Assembly: GCF_900105925.1 (NCBI RefSeq)
Contig: NZ_LT629791.1
Location: 3,693,278-3,757,277 of the forward strand
DNA length: 64,000 nt
From: Jiangella alkaliphila
GTDB taxonomy: Bacteria; Actinomycetota; Actinomycetes; Jiangellales; Jiangellaceae
Direction: 5' to 3'
Shown: piece by piece, positions 27,757 to 38,197 of the stretch
Layout of the letters: every line of letters begins with the position of its first letter
Position numbering within the stretch: position 1 is the first letter of the stretch
Notes under the pieces: generated by a model
The model's database searches: none
What the model was told of the DNA's origin: nothing
The model's input: the letters and a program-made list of their open reading frames with translations, nothing else
Translations under genes and position numbers: made by a program

Positions 27757-29968
27757 ATGCGGGAGCAGCAGGTCCGGCACGACGTGACCGTTGTGGGCGG
27801 CGGGCTGGCGGGCGTGTGCGCCGCCATCGCCGCCGCTCGCCTCGGGCGGTCGGTCGCGCTGGTCAACAACCGTCCGGTGCTGGGCGGGAACTCGTCCAGC
27901 GAGATCCGGGTGTGGGTGGTCGGCGCGACGGCGCATGGCCGCAAATCACCAGGCGCGCGAGACCGGGATCATGGGCGAGCTGTTCGTCGAGAACCAGTAC
28001 CGCAACCCCGAGGGCAACCCGTACTACTGGGACGCGGTCGTGCTCGACGCGGTGCGGGCCGAGCCGAACATCTCGCTGTATCTCAACACCGACGTGCGGT
28101 CGGTCGCCGCGTCCGACGGCCGCATCGAGTCGGTGACCGGCTGGACCATGGGGTCGGAGCTGCTGACGACGTTCACCGGGCCGGTCTTCCTCGACTGCAC
28201 CGGCGACGGCTTGGTCGGCTATCTCGCCGGTGCTGAGCATCGCATCGGTCACGAGGCCCGGTCGGAGTACGACGAGCCATGGGCGCCCGACGAGGCGAGT
28301 CGGCTGACCATGGGGAGTTCGCTCTTCTTCTACTCCAAGGACGCCGGCGAGCCGGTGCGGTTCGTCCCGCCGGACTTCACCAAGGACATCACCGCGACCA
28401 CGATCCCCGAACTGCGCACCATCCGCGCCGACGAGAGCGGCTGTGCCTACTGGTGGATCGAGTTCGGCGGCGAGCTGGACACCGTCCACGACAACGAGGC
28501 GATCCGCGACGAGCTGTGGGCCGTCGTCTACGGGATCTGGGACCACATCAAGAACTCCGGCGAATTCGTCGACGTCGACACCTTGACCCTGGAATGGGTG
28601 GGCGCGTTGCCGGGCAAGCGGGAGTCGCGCCGGCTCATCGGTGATCACGTGCTCACGCAGCACGACATCGTGAACCAGGCAGACTTCGACGATCGGGTGG
28701 CGTTCGGAGGATGGTCCATCGACCTTCATCCGCCCGGTGGCATGTACGCGTCGGCGAAGGCCTCACGGCACTTCATCGTCAACGGCGTGTACCACGTTCC
28801 GTACCGGGCGCTGTACTCGAGGAATGTCAGCAACCTGTTGATGGCGGGACGGAACGTCTCGGCGACCCACGTCGCGCTCGGCGGCGTGCGGGTGATGGCG
28901 ACGTGCGCCGTCATGGGCGAGGCCGCCGGGGCGGCGGCCGCCCTGTGCGCGGCGCAGGGCCTGCTGCCCGCGGCGTTGCCTGCCGGAGTGTTGCAGCGCA
29001 CCCTGCTGCGTGAGGACGCCTCCATCGTCGGGCTGCGCGACGAGGACCCCGGTGACCTGGGCCGCCGGGCTACGGCGACGGCTTCGGGCTCGCTGGGTGA
29101 GCTCGCCGTGGAGGATGCGGCGCGCACGTTCGGTCTGGCGGCCGACGCGGGACTCGTCGTCCCGGTCGATCCGGCGCTCACCTCGCTGGAGTTCCTCGTC
29201 GACGCCCGGCGCGACACCGAACTGGTGGTCGAGGTCTACGACCCGGGCCGCGGCCAGAACTACGTGCCGATCGACCTCATGGGCAAGGTGACGGCGGCGG
29301 TGGCGGCGGGGGAGCGGCAATGGGTCCGCCTCGAACCCGACTGGACGCCGGCGTCGCCACGCAACGCCTTCGTCGTCGTCAAGGCGAATCCGGAGCTGTC
29401 GCTGCACGTGGCAGAGCGGCCGACGCCGGGCGTGCTGTCGTTCAGCCGTCGGCGGTCGCGGCCGGAGGGCGATGCCGGACAGGTGGTCCGGGAGTGGACC
29501 GACCGTGGCCTCCTGCGGCGGACGTTCTGCTTCCGGGCCGGCGCGACCAGGGCGTTCGAACCCGCGAAGGCGGTCGACGGCTACCTGCGCCCTTTCGCCG
29601 GTCCGCACCTGTGGGTGTCGTCGCCGCTCGGTCCCGAGGCCCCGGCATGGCTGCAACTGACCTGGCAGGAGCCCGTCGTCGTCGGCCGGATCGAGGTCAT
29701 CGCCGACGACGACCCCAACGAGGATCTGATCAACCTGCACCGCCATCGCACGCCGTTCGACGTCCTGCCGACCCTGGTGCGCGACTACGTCGTCCAAGCG
29801 CGCGTCGAGGGGGCATGGCAGGACATCGCCGAGACGAGGGGGAACCACCGCCGGCGGATGAGCCACGTGCTCGACCATCCGGTCGAGACGAGCGCACTGC
29901 GGGTCCTGGTCACGGCGACCAATGGTGCCCCGGCCGCGCACCTGGTCGCCGTCCGCGCCTACGCCTGA
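27757..29968 (+). pseudogene. FAD-dependent oxidoreductase (FAD_oxidored family), frameshifted
   Basis: From ATG 27757 the frame encodes an FAD Rossmann motif (VTVVGGGLAGVCAAIAAARLG), then LGGNSSSEIRVWVVGATAHG. At about 27943 it runs out of frame. The family sequence continues in the next frame as NHQARETGIMGELFVENQ and reads open to 29968. One extra A in the run AAA at 27943-27945 accounts for this. The intended protein is about 735 aa. The N-terminal 430 residues are the FAD_oxidored core (LDCTGDG, GRNVSATHVALGGVRVM), followed by beta-sandwich domains of about 150 residues each. Its place between nanA and a sialidase suggests a redox step on a sialic acid or linked sugar. If the shift is real the gene is inactive. 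Confidence 0.8.
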
Positions 29969-30040
29969 CGCATGACGTTGTTCGGAGCGGGCCGGCTCGA
30001 GCCGCCCGCCATCCAGAGGTAGTCCAATGAAGGGAGACCC

Positions 30041-31933
30041 ATGGCCAGGCAGGGATCGACACGAAGGACGTTCCTCAAGGCGACGGCGGTCGCCGGGATC
30101 GGCGCCGCGAGCGGAATCTCCGCGTCGGTGCCGGGCATGCGCCCGGCGGCGGCCGGACCCCAGGTCGAGTACCTGACCGTGTTCGAGTCGTTGATGGACG
30201 GCTACCACACCTTCCGCATCCCGGCCGTCACCAAGGCGCCCGACGGCACGGTCCTGGCCTTCGCCGAGGGCCGCCGGCTCGCCGCCGCCGACTCCGGCGA
30301 CATCGACCTCGTCCTGCGTCGCTCGCTCGATGGTGGCCGGACCTGGGAGCCGCTGCAGGTGGTCGGCGACAACGGTCCGAACACGTTCGGGAACCCGGTC
30401 CCCCTGGTCGACCCCGCGTCGGGCGACATCGTCCTGCTGAGCACGCACAACGCAGGGCACGTCAACGCCGGGCAGATCCGGCGCGGCGAGGTCACCCCGG
30501 AGGAGTCCCGGCGCGTGTTCGTCCAGCGCAGCACCGACAGCGGCGCCACGTGGTCCGAGCCGGTGGAACTCACGTCGGAGGTGAAGCCGTCGCACTGGAA
30601 GTGGTACGCCACCGGCCCGGGCCACGGCATCGCGCTCCAGCACGGCCCGCACGCCGGGCGACTGGTCGCGCCCTGCAACCACAGCTTCCTCGTCGACGCC
30701 CTCTCGCGGGAGAACAGCCACGTCATCTACAGCGACGACGGCGGCCACACCTGGCAGCTCGGCGCCATCGCCACGCAGACCGGCGACGCGGTCGGGAACG
30801 AGAACTCCGCGGCCGAACTGAGCGACGGCACCGTCTACTTCAACGCGCGCAACTCCCACCTGCTCAATCCGGGCAACCGCATCGCGACGACCAGTAGCGA
30901 CGGTGGTGAGACGTTCGACGGGCCGTTCGTGCCCGTCCTCGACATCGTCACGGCACAGGTCCAGGGGTCGGTCCTCAGGCTGTCGCCCGAGGTCGACCGG
31001 AGAGAGCGCATCGTCTTCTCCGGGCCCGGGCACTTCATCGCCCGCGAGAGCCTCACCCTCCGGCACAGCGGCGATCGGGCCCAGACCTGGAGCGACGGCA
31101 ACGTCCTGTACGACGGCCCGGCCGGGTACTCCGACCTGGTCGAGCTCGGCAAGGACGACGGCCCGCCGCTGATCGGCGCGCTCTACGAGAACGGCGATCG
31201 GCTGGAAGAGATCGTCGGGTCCGGCCTGGCCTACCACCAGCGGATCACCTTCGCCAGGGTGCCGGTCGCCCGCCTCGATGTATCGAGTCCGCCTCCGTTC
31301 GTCACGCCCGACTCGTCCGGCCGGGGCAACCACGGCGTGGTGAGCGGAACGCCACTGAGAGGCCGCGGCGCCTTCGGCCGGGCCGTACAGTTCGCCGGCC
31401 ACTACGTCGAGTTCCCGATGAACGACGACCTCGCTCTGGCCGACAGTCCGTTCACGGTCGCGACGTGGTTCCGTACCGAGTACCGCGCGTTCAACCAGGC
31501 GCTGTTCTGGGCGCATTCCACGGCCACCGAGCGCGCGAAGTGGCGCATCGCGATCGAGGGCGGGCGCATCCGCGCGCTGCTCGACGACACGGTCACCGCG
31601 CGCTTCGTCAACGGCGAGGTCGACGTCACCGACGGCGCATGGCACCACCTGGCCCTGGTCCGCGACGCGCACGAGACCGTGCTCTACGTCGACGGAGTCC
31701 GCGCCGGCACCGCCGGCCCGGTCGCCGGGTCGGTGTCCCAAGACGCGCCGGGCGGCGTTCGCGTCGGCGCTCGCGTCGACGGGATCAACTGGCCGTTCGT
31801 GGGCGCCATGGACGAGATCTGGGTGATCCGGGAGGCGCTGACCGCGGATCGGATCGCCGCGCTCATGGCGTCGAACGAGGTAGCCGGCGGCGCGGTGGTC
31901 GCGCACCTGGCGTTGGACACCATGCGCCGCTGA
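30041..31933 (+). CDS. Tat-exported sialidase with LamG-type C-terminal domain
   Basis: The 630-aa protein has a Tat signal (TRRTFLKATAVAGI), and the ATG has GAAGGGAG upstream. The FRIPA motif (R59) and SGDIDLVLRRS start the six-bladed propeller, with Asp boxes SLDGGRTW, STDSGATW, SDDGGHTW and SSDGGETF. ENSAAELSDG and FNARN carry the glutamate and second arginine, and AGYSDLVEL carries the tyrosine. Residues 435-620 form a LamG/concanavalin-like fold (FGRAVQFAGHYVEFP, DGAWHHLALVRD) likely to bind carbohydrate. It removes terminal sialic acid outside the cell. It is a close paralogue of the sialidase at 51081. Confidence 0.93.
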   Translation: MARQGSTRRTFLKATAVAGIGAASGISASVPGMRPAAAGPQVEYLTVFESLMDGYHTFRIPAVTKAPDGTVLAFAEGRRLAAADSGDIDLVLRRSLDGGRTWEPLQVVGDNGPNTFGNPVPLVDPASGDIVLLSTHNAGHVNAGQIRRGEVTPEESRRVFVQRSTDSGATWSEPVELTSEVKPSHWKWYATGPGHGIALQHGPHAGRLVAPCNHSFLVDALSRENSHVIYSDDGGHTWQLGAIATQTGDAVGNENSAAELSDGTVYFNARNSHLLNPGNRIATTSSDGGETFDGPFVPVLDIVTAQVQGSVLRLSPEVDRRERIVFSGPGHFIARESLTLRHSGDRAQTWSDGNVLYDGPAGYSDLVELGKDDGPPLIGALYENGDRLEEIVGSGLAYHQRITFARVPVARLDVSSPPPFVTPDSSGRGNHGVVSGTPLRGRGAFGRAVQFAGHYVEFPMNDDLALADSPFTVATWFRTEYRAFNQALFWAHSTATERAKWRIAIEGGRIRALLDDTVTARFVNGEVDVTDGAWHHLALVRDAHETVLYVDGVRAGTAGPVAGSVSQDAPGGVRVGARVDGINWPFVGAMDEIWVIREALTADRIAALMASNEVAGGAVVAHLALDTMRR

Positions 31934-31936
31934 GGG

Positions 31937-31967
31937 TTGACATCTATAAGATAGCAGCTAGCTTATA
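31937..31967 (+). promoter_or_regulatory. Leaderless gntR promoter overlapped by a GntR operator
   Basis: TTGACA (31937-31942) and TAGCTT (31959-31964) are separated by 16 bases, and the start codon begins 6 bases after the -10 box, so the mRNA probably starts at the ATG. A near-perfect palindrome TATAAGATAGC-A-GCTAGCTTATA (31945-31967) has 10 of 11 arm pairs and covers the -10 region. No Shine-Dalgarno site precedes the ATG. The site is nearly the same as the one upstream of nanA. Confidence 0.72.
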
Positions 31968-31970
31968 TCC

Positions 31971-32678
31971 ATGAGTCACGGTGACACGTTCCGGCTGGCG
32001 CAGGAGAGGCTTCGCCAGTACATCGACGACCACGATCTCCGGCCCGGCGATCGGCTGCCCTCGGAGGCGCAGCTGGCCGAGAACCTCGGCATCAGCAGGA
32101 TCTCGCTGCGCGAGGCGACGAGGAGCCTGCAGTCACTGGGCGTCATCAACGCCGTCTCGGGCCGGGGACTGTTCGTCAGCGAGTTCTCGTTCCGTCCCAT
32201 CCTGGAGCAGTTGCCGTACGGGCTGGCGGTCGGAGGCGCGTCGCTGCACGAGGTCTTCGTCGTTCGCGAGGCCCTCGAGGAAGGCCTGGTCGAGATGGTC
32301 GCCAAGCGGCTGACCCCGGCCGACCTCGACGACCTGCAGGCGATCGTCGACCAGATGGCGCGCAAGGAGGAGGCCGGCGAGTCGCTCACCGAGACCGACA
32401 AGGCCTTCCACGCCCGGCTCTACCGTCCCCTCGACAACGCCCTGGTGTCGTCGCTGATCGACATGTTCTGGGAGCTGTTCAACCGCCTCTACAGCTCGCT
32501 TCCGGGTGAACGCGACCCGCACCCGGCGCGGGTGCACCAGGGCATCGTCGACGCGCTCCGGGCGGGTGAGGGGATGTCCGACGCCATGGTCAGCCACTTC
32601 AGCTACATCCGGCATCGGCTCGAGCCGCTCGGGTCGTCGCACAAGGAGGGAACCGGAGAGCCCGGTTCGCCTGAGTAA
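31971..32678 (+). CDS. GntR-family regulator, FadR subfamily (NanR-like)
   Basis: The 235-aa protein has a winged helix at residues 8-70 (LPSEAQLAENLGISRISLREATRSLQSLGVI) and an FCD ligand domain at 85-225 (FVVREALEEGLVEM...DKAFHARLYRPLDNALV). FadR-type proteins often bind metal and a carboxylated sugar acid and repress transport and catabolic genes. The operator over its own promoter and at nanA suggests it controls the lyase-sialidase-importer locus. The ATG is leaderless. It is a paralogue of the regulator at 59494. Confidence 0.9.
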   Translation: MSHGDTFRLAQERLRQYIDDHDLRPGDRLPSEAQLAENLGISRISLREATRSLQSLGVINAVSGRGLFVSEFSFRPILEQLPYGLAVGGASLHEVFVVREALEEGLVEMVAKRLTPADLDDLQAIVDQMARKEEAGESLTETDKAFHARLYRPLDNALVSSLIDMFWELFNRLYSSLPGERDPHPARVHQGIVDALRAGEGMSDAMVSHFSYIRHRLEPLGSSHKEGTGEPGSPE

Positions 32679-32704
32679 TCCCCTTCAGGCAGGAGACACA
32701 GGAC

Positions 32705-34282
32705 ATGGTCCAGCATCAACGACGATGGAGGATCCGCCGCTTGGCGGCGGCGACGGCCGTGGGCGTCATGGCCATGGCCGGCTGCTCGTCGATCGACGCG
32801 CCGGCGGACGACGACGCCGATGACACCGCCGCCGAAGGCGAACCGCAGACCGGTGGCACCCTCACGTACCTGCAGGCCGGCGACGTGACCACGTTCGACC
32901 CGGCCATGCTTCCGCAGGTCAACTACGCCATGCTTCCGCAGCTCTTCGACACGCTGGTCTCGCTCGACGCCGCGCTCGAACCACAGCCGGAGCTGGCGGA
33001 GTCGTGGGAGTTCAACGACGACCGCAGTCAGCTCACCCTGCGGCTGAGGGAGGGTGTGGTCTTCCACGACGGGACGCCCTTCACCGCGCAGAGCGTCGCC
33101 TTCACCCTGGACCACTATCGCGACCCCGAGGTCGGAGCACTCATCGGCCCGTTGCTGGCGGCCATCAGCGAGGTGGAGGTCGTCGACGACACGACCGTCG
33201 TCCTGCACTTCTCCGCGGAGCCGGTCAGCATCTTCGACGCACTGGACCTGATGTTCGTCATCCCCGAGGGCGACCGCGACCGGATCGCCACCGAGCCCAT
33301 CGGCACCGGGCCCTTCCAGCTCGAGAGCCGCCAGCCCGGGGTCGGCCTGACCCTGGTCCGCAACGAGGACTACTGGAAGGACGGCCTGCCGCACCTGGAC
33401 CAGATCGAGATCGTCGCGGCCCGCGACCAGCAGGCGGCGATCGTGCAGCTGGAGAGCGGCGCCGGGGACATCCTGCTCCGGCCGCAGTACAGCGACCTGG
33501 GCCGCCTCGACGACCAGGACGGCATCTCCACCCGCGTCCTCGACATCTCGCCCAACATGCTGTCGCTCCACGTCAACGTCGCCACCCCGGCGCTGGCCGA
33601 TGCGAGAGTCCGGAAGGCGATCTCGCTGGCCATCAACCGCGAGCGCATCGCCGAGACGGTCCTCGCCGGGACGGTCGAGCCGACCTGCCTCCCATGGAGC
33701 GAAGGCTCGCCCGCCTACAACCAGGAGCAGGTCCGCGACGCTTGTGCCTATGACCCGGCGGAGGCGGAGAGACTGCTCGCCGAGGCCGGATTCGACGGCA
33801 GCACCGAACTGTCGATCGTGGTGCAGAGCGGGGTCGAGCCCGCCTACGGCGCGGCGGCGGAGATCATCGCCGAGGATCTGCGGCAGATCGGGGTCACCGT
33901 CGCGATCGAACCCGAGGAAGAGGCGGAGGCCGCCCGGCGACTGGACGAGCGCGACTTCGACCTGTACTCGAAGGGCTACGGCCGGGCGAACCGCGATCCC
34001 GTGACCGCCCTGAGGTCCACGGCGGCCTGGCGGCCGGACGACGGCGTGACGAACTACGCCTCGCCGGAGTACACCGACCTCATCGACCAGGCCACCGCCG
34101 AGACCGATCCGGAAGCACGGCAAGAGATCTTCGAGCAGCTCAACCAGCTGATCCTCGACGAATCGTTCATGCTGACCATCACGTCGCTCCCGACCACGTT
34201 CGCGTACGCCGACCATGTCAGGGGACTGACCACCAACCTCGAAGGCATGCCCCTGCTCGACGAGGCATGGATCTCCGAGTAG
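32705..34282 (+). CDS. Substrate-binding lipoprotein, SBP family 5
   Basis: The 525-aa protein starts at ATG 32705, 26 bases after the gntR stop; CAGGAGA upstream. The lipobox AMAGC places the lipid cysteine at 27. The family 5 pattern includes TFDPAMLPQVNYAMLPQLFDTLV, LREGVVFHDGTPFTAQSV and IGTGPFQLES. The long acidic linker (DDDADDTAAEGE) follows the cysteine. It is the receptor for the Opp-type importer whose genes follow in order, and next to nanA and sialidase a sialic acid is a plausible ligand. Compared with the SBP at 16318 it has a different pocket region. Confidence 0.93.
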   Translation: MVQHQRRWRIRRLAAATAVGVMAMAGCSSIDAPADDDADDTAAEGEPQTGGTLTYLQAGDVTTFDPAMLPQVNYAMLPQLFDTLVSLDAALEPQPELAESWEFNDDRSQLTLRLREGVVFHDGTPFTAQSVAFTLDHYRDPEVGALIGPLLAAISEVEVVDDTTVVLHFSAEPVSIFDALDLMFVIPEGDRDRIATEPIGTGPFQLESRQPGVGLTLVRNEDYWKDGLPHLDQIEIVAARDQQAAIVQLESGAGDILLRPQYSDLGRLDDQDGISTRVLDISPNMLSLHVNVATPALADARVRKAISLAINRERIAETVLAGTVEPTCLPWSEGSPAYNQEQVRDACAYDPAEAERLLAEAGFDGSTELSIVVQSGVEPAYGAAAEIIAEDLRQIGVTVAIEPEEEAEAARRLDERDFDLYSKGYGRANRDPVTALRSTAAWRPDDGVTNYASPEYTDLIDQATAETDPEARQEIFEQLNQLILDESFMLTITSLPTTFAYADHVRGLTTNLEGMPLLDEAWISE

Positions 34283-34285
34283 CCG

Positions 34286-35251
34286 ATGTCGATGACCCGT
34301 TACGTGGCCGGTCGCCTGGCACAGATCGTGCTCCTGGCGTTTCTGGCGTCACTGCTGATCTTCATGTTCAGCCGTGCGCTGCCGGGCGACCCCGCCACGC
34401 TCTACGCCGGTCCGGACGCCAGCCCCGAGACCGTCGCGGCGGTGCGGGCGTCGTTCGGCCTGGACGAACCGATCTTCGTCCAGTACTGGCGCTGGCTGAC
34501 CGAAGCGCTCCAAGGCAACTTCGGCCAGTCCTACAACAGCCGGCTGCCGGTGTCCGAACTGGTGGCCGGGGCGCTGCCGGCGACACTCCAGCTTGCCGCC
34601 GCCAGTCTCGTCCTCGCCTTGATGATCGGCCTGCCGACCGGCGTGATCTCGGCCCTGAAGCCCGGCTCGAAGGCGGACTACGCGATCACGACCTACAACG
34701 GACTGGCGCTGAGCATCCCGGGTTTCTGGCTGGCGATCCTGCTGATCATCCTGTTCGCGTTGGTCCTGGGCCTCCTGCCGGCCGGCGGACGCGTCAGCAT
34801 CTTCGACGATCCGGCTGGAGCGCTGCGCACCATCGCCCTGCCCGCGGTGGTGCTCGCGTTCCGGCTGTCCGCGGTGCTGTCCCGCTTCACTCGGACAGTG
34901 GTGCTGGAGGCCCTGAACGACGACCACGTGCTCACCGCCACCGCGAAGGGGCTCAGCCGCCGGGCGGTGCTGACCAAGCACGTGCTTCGTAACGCGGTCG
35001 TTCCGCTGATCACCATCATCGCCGTCGAGGTCGCCGAACTGTTGAACGGCGCGGTGATCCTCGAGGCGCTGTTCGGCTGGCCGGGCATGGGGTGGTTGTC
35101 GGTGCAGGCGGTGCAGACGCGCGACTACCTGCTGCTCCAGGCGATTCTGCTGGTGTTCGTGCTGGTGACGCTGGTCCTGAACCTCCTTGCCGACGTCGCC
35201 CAGGCCCGGCTGGATCCACGGGTGCGGACCAGACGGGGGGCGCTGCGGTGA
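34286..35251 (+). CDS. ABC transporter permease, DppB/OppB type
   Basis: The 321-aa protein starts 3 bases after the SBP stop. It has the N-terminal RYVAGRLAQIVLLAFLASLLIFMFSRALPGDPA, six membrane segments, and the cytoplasmic loop TRTVVLEALNDDHVLTATAKG that couples to the ATPase. The C-terminus is LARPRVR-type basic. The next permease starts at a GTGA overlap. It is part of the five-gene importer 32705-38197. Confidence 0.94.
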   Translation: MSMTRYVAGRLAQIVLLAFLASLLIFMFSRALPGDPATLYAGPDASPETVAAVRASFGLDEPIFVQYWRWLTEALQGNFGQSYNSRLPVSELVAGALPATLQLAAASLVLALMIGLPTGVISALKPGSKADYAITTYNGLALSIPGFWLAILLIILFALVLGLLPAGGRVSIFDDPAGALRTIALPAVVLAFRLSAVLSRFTRTVVLEALNDDHVLTATAKGLSRRAVLTKHVLRNAVVPLITIIAVEVAELLNGAVILEALFGWPGMGWLSVQAVQTRDYLLLQAILLVFVLVTLVLNLLADVAQARLDPRVRTRRGALR

Positions 35252-36156
35252 GCGCGGCAGTGACGCCCGAGCCGGGCGTGAAGGCGGCCGTCACCCCGAT
35301 GCGCGGCGGCTACTGGCGGCAGAGCCTGCGCCAGTTGCGCCGGCACCGGCAGGGTCAGATCGGCGCCGTCCTGGTGCTGCTCATCGTGATCCCGACGATC
35401 ATCGCGCCGTGGATCGCGCCGTACGACCCACTGGCGCAGCACGCCGGTTCCGAACTGCTGCCTCCGGGTGGGCAGTTCCTCCTCGGCACCGACGAGTTCG
35501 GTCGCGACCTGCTCAGCCGGGTGATCTACGGGGGCCGCGCGTCACTCGTCGTCGGCCTGTTCGCCGTGTCGATCGCCCTGGTCGCCGGGGTGCTGCTCGG
35601 CATGTTCGCGGCGTACCGCGGCGGCGTGATCGACACCGTCCTCAGCCGGTCGTTCGATGTGCTGCAGGCCTTTCCCGGCGTCCTGATCGCGATCTCGATC
35701 GTGGCGCTGCGGGGTCCGGGCGTCGAGAACGTCGCTCTGGCTCTCGGCATCGGCTTCGCGCCGGTCTTCGCGCGACTGGCCCGGGCCGGCACGCTGTCGG
35801 CCCGGAACGCCGATTTCGTCGAGGCGGCGATCTCGATGGGCGCGGGGACCGGGCGGGTGCTCCGGCACATGTTCCCCAACATCTTCGCGCCCATCCTCGC
35901 GCAGGCGGGCATGCTCGTCGCGGCTGCGATCCTGGCCGAGGCCGGGCTGTCGTTCCTGGGGCTGGGGTCGCAGCCGCCGGATCCGTCGTGGGGCCAGATG
36001 CTGAGCGTCGCCCAGGGCTATCTGCGCGTCGCCCCGTGGTACGCCGTGTTCCCTGGTCTGGCCCTGACGATCCTGCTGATCGGGATGACCTTCCTGGTGG
36101 ATGCCCTTCGGGACGTGCTCGACCCCAAGTCCGAGCTCCGAAGGAGCGTCACATGA
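35248..36156 (+). CDS. ABC transporter permease, DppC/OppC type
   Basis: The 302-aa protein starts at GTG 35248 inside the previous stop. Residues 40-62 form the first membrane helix ([22 protein letters not shown]). The [20 protein letters not shown] and [22 protein letters not shown] stretches are diagnostic of the DppC subfamily. [13 protein letters not shown] is the coupling loop. The next start overlaps the stop in an ATGA. Confidence 0.95.
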   Translation: MSAAVTPEPGVKAAVTPMRGGYWRQSLRQLRRHRQGQIGAVLVLLIVIPTIIAPWIAPYDPLAQHAGSELLPPGGQFLLGTDEFGRDLLSRVIYGGRASLVVGLFAVSIALVAGVLLGMFAAYRGGVIDTVLSRSFDVLQAFPGVLIAISIVALRGPGVENVALALGIGFAPVFARLARAGTLSARNADFVEAAISMGAGTGRVLRHMFPNIFAPILAQAGMLVAAAILAEAGLSFLGLGSQPPDPSWGQMLSVAQGYLRVAPWYAVFPGLALTILLIGMTFLVDALRDVLDPKSELRRSVT

Positions 36157-37157
36157 CCGATCCGGTGCTGCGTGTGCGCGAGCTCGGCGTGCGGTTCGGC
36201 GTCGACGGACCGGCCGCCGTCGACGGGCTGTCCTACGACGTCCACCCGGGCGAGACCCTCGGCATCGTCGGGGAGTCCGGGTCGGGCAAGACGATGGCGC
36301 TGCGGGCACTGCTGCGACTGTCGCCGCCCAACGCGGTGGTCACGGGGCGCGTGCTGTTCGGCGACCGGGACCTGTTGCAGGAACCCGAGTCGGCGATGGC
36401 CGCGGTGCGGGGCCGGACGATCGCCATGGTCTTCCAGGACCCGACCACGTACTTCAACCCCGTCCTCACCGTCGGAGCCCAGGTCGCCGAGGCGGTCCGC
36501 GCGCACCATCGGCGGACATCGCGCAAGGCCGCCCGGCAACGGGCCGTCGACCTGCTCAGGCGGGTGGGGATACCGGCCGCCGAACACCGGTGCGACCAGT
36601 TCCCGCACGAGTACTCCGGAGGTATGCGGCAGCGCGCGATGATCGCGATGGCGATCGCCAACGAGCCGGAGATCCTGCTGGCCGACGAGCCGACGACCGC
36701 GCTCGACGTGACCGTGCAGGCGCAGATCCTCGACCTACTGCGGGTCGCCCAGGAAGAGACCGGCGCGGCGACGGTCCTGGTCACCCACGACCTCGGCGTC
36801 ATCGCCGAGATCGCCGACCGGGTGCTCGTCATGTACGCCGGGCGTGCGGTCGAGGAGGCGCCGGTTCGGTCGATCTTCGACTCTCCGGGGCACCCGTACA
36901 CCGCGGCGTTGCTGGCGAGCCGGCCGATCCTGGGCGACACGCTGAAACGGCTGCGGCCGATCCCGGGCGTCATCCCGGCCATCGGCGAGTTGCCGCCGGG
37001 CTGCGCCTTCAACCCCCGGTGCGACCTGGGCCGCGACGACGACCGCTGCCGCACGGTCCGGCCGGACCTTCGCACGGTCGTCGACGGGCACTCGTCGGCC
37101 TGTCATCACGCGGAGAAGCTGCTCGACATCATGACGACCTCGGGAGAACGCGCATGA
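36153..37157 (+). CDS. ABC transporter ATPase, DppD/OppD type
   Basis: The 334-aa cytoplasmic ATPase has the Walker A motif GESGSGKT (40-47), Walker [12 protein letters not shown] and the signature YSGGMRQR. The C-terminal [16 protein letters not shown] cysteine cluster is typical of the oligopeptide family. It starts at an ATGA overlap and is followed the same way by its partner. Confidence 0.95.
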   Translation: MTDPVLRVRELGVRFGVDGPAAVDGLSYDVHPGETLGIVGESGSGKTMALRALLRLSPPNAVVTGRVLFGDRDLLQEPESAMAAVRGRTIAMVFQDPTTYFNPVLTVGAQVAEAVRAHHRRTSRKAARQRAVDLLRRVGIPAAEHRCDQFPHEYSGGMRQRAMIAMAIANEPEILLADEPTTALDVTVQAQILDLLRVAQEETGAATVLVTHDLGVIAEIADRVLVMYAGRAVEEAPVRSIFDSPGHPYTAALLASRPILGDTLKRLRPIPGVIPAIGELPPGCAFNPRCDLGRDDDRCRTVRPDLRTVVDGHSSACHHAEKLLDIMTTSGERA

Positions 37158-38197
37158 CGGCCACATCGCTGGATGACGGCGCGGCGGTCGCCGGCGTCGC
37201 GGACGGCGACGAGGCCGTCCTCGAGGTGGACGGCCTCGTCAAGCACTTCTCGACGGGCGGCGACTTCCTCGGGCGGCACCGGTCGACCGTCCACGCCGTC
37301 GACGGCGTCAGCTTCTCGATCCGCCGCGGCGAGACGCTGGGACTGGTCGGGGAGTCCGGGTGCGGCAAGTCGACGGTGAGCCGGCTCGTGCTCGGCCTGA
37401 TGAAGCCGACCAGGGGTTCGATCCGGTTCCACGGGCAGGAGATCACGAACCTGCGGCCGCGTCGGCTGCGGCCCGTCCGGCGTGACATGCGGCTGGTGTT
37501 CCAGGACCCGTACGCCTCGCTGAACCCGCGGATGACGGTCGGCGACATCGTCGGCGAGCCGTTCCGCATCCATGGCCGCGGACGGGAGGTCGCGCGGGAG
37601 GTGCCGCGGCTGCTCGAGCTGGTCGGTCTGCGCCCGGAGCATGCCGGACGGTTCCCGCACCAGTTCTCCGGCGGGCAGCGCCAGCGCATCGGCATCGCCC
37701 GGGCGCTGGCGCTGGACCCCTCGCTTCTGGTGCTGGACGAGCCGGTGTCCGCGCTCGACGTGTCCGTCCAGGCCCAGGTGATCAACCTGCTCCAGGACCT
37801 CCAGCAGGAGTTCGGTTTCGCCGTGCTGTTCATCGCCCACGACCTTGCGCTCGTGCGGCACATCTCGGCGCGCGTCGCGGTGATGTACCTCGGGACCGTC
37901 GTCGAAGAGGGCACGGGCGAGGAGATCTACGAGCGGCCCACACACCCGTACACCCAGGCGCTGCTGTCCGCCGTGCCGATCGACCATCCGGACCAGCGTG
38001 GACGAGGCCGTCTGCTGCTGGCCGGCGACCCGCCGAGCCCGCTGGACCCGCCGTCCGGATGCCGCTTCCGGACGAGGTGCTGGAAGGCCCAGCACACCTG
38101 TGCAGATGAGGAGCCCATGCTGATCGAGCGTCCTGCCGACCCCCATCGGAGTGCATGTCACTTCGCCGCCCTCGATCCGGGCGACGGTGCCAGGTGA
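37154..38197 (+). CDS. ABC transporter ATPase, DppF/OppF type
   Basis: The 347-aa protein has the Walker A motif GESGCGKS (66-73), signature FSGGQRQR and Walker [12 protein letters not shown]. Its C-terminal [14 protein letters not shown] cluster is present, unlike the shorter homologue at 18784. It completes the importer. The sulfatase start overlaps its stop, so the sulfatase is translated with the transporter. Confidence 0.95.
   Translation: MTATSLDDGAAVAGVADGDEAVLEVDGLVKHFSTGGDFLGRHRSTVHAVDGVSFSIRRGETLGLVGESGCGKSTVSRLVLGLMKPTRGSIRFHGQEITNLRPRRLRPVRRDMRLVFQDPYASLNPRMTVGDIVGEPFRIHGRGREVAREVPRLLELVGLRPEHAGRFPHQFSGGQRQRIGIARALALDPSLLVLDEPVSALDVSVQAQVINLLQDLQQEFGFAVLFIAHDLALVRHISARVAVMYLGTVVEEGTGEEIYERPTHPYTQALLSAVPIDHPDQRGRGRLLLAGDPPSPLDPPSGCRFRTRCWKAQHTCADEEPMLIERPADPHRSACHFAALDPGDGAR

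Noticed and set aside
27697-28236. Independent 179-codon gene overlapping the FAD oxidoreductase
   Set aside because: Its first part is the FAD-binding start of the oxidoreductase and its later part is out-of-frame sequence; a single-base frameshift explains both.
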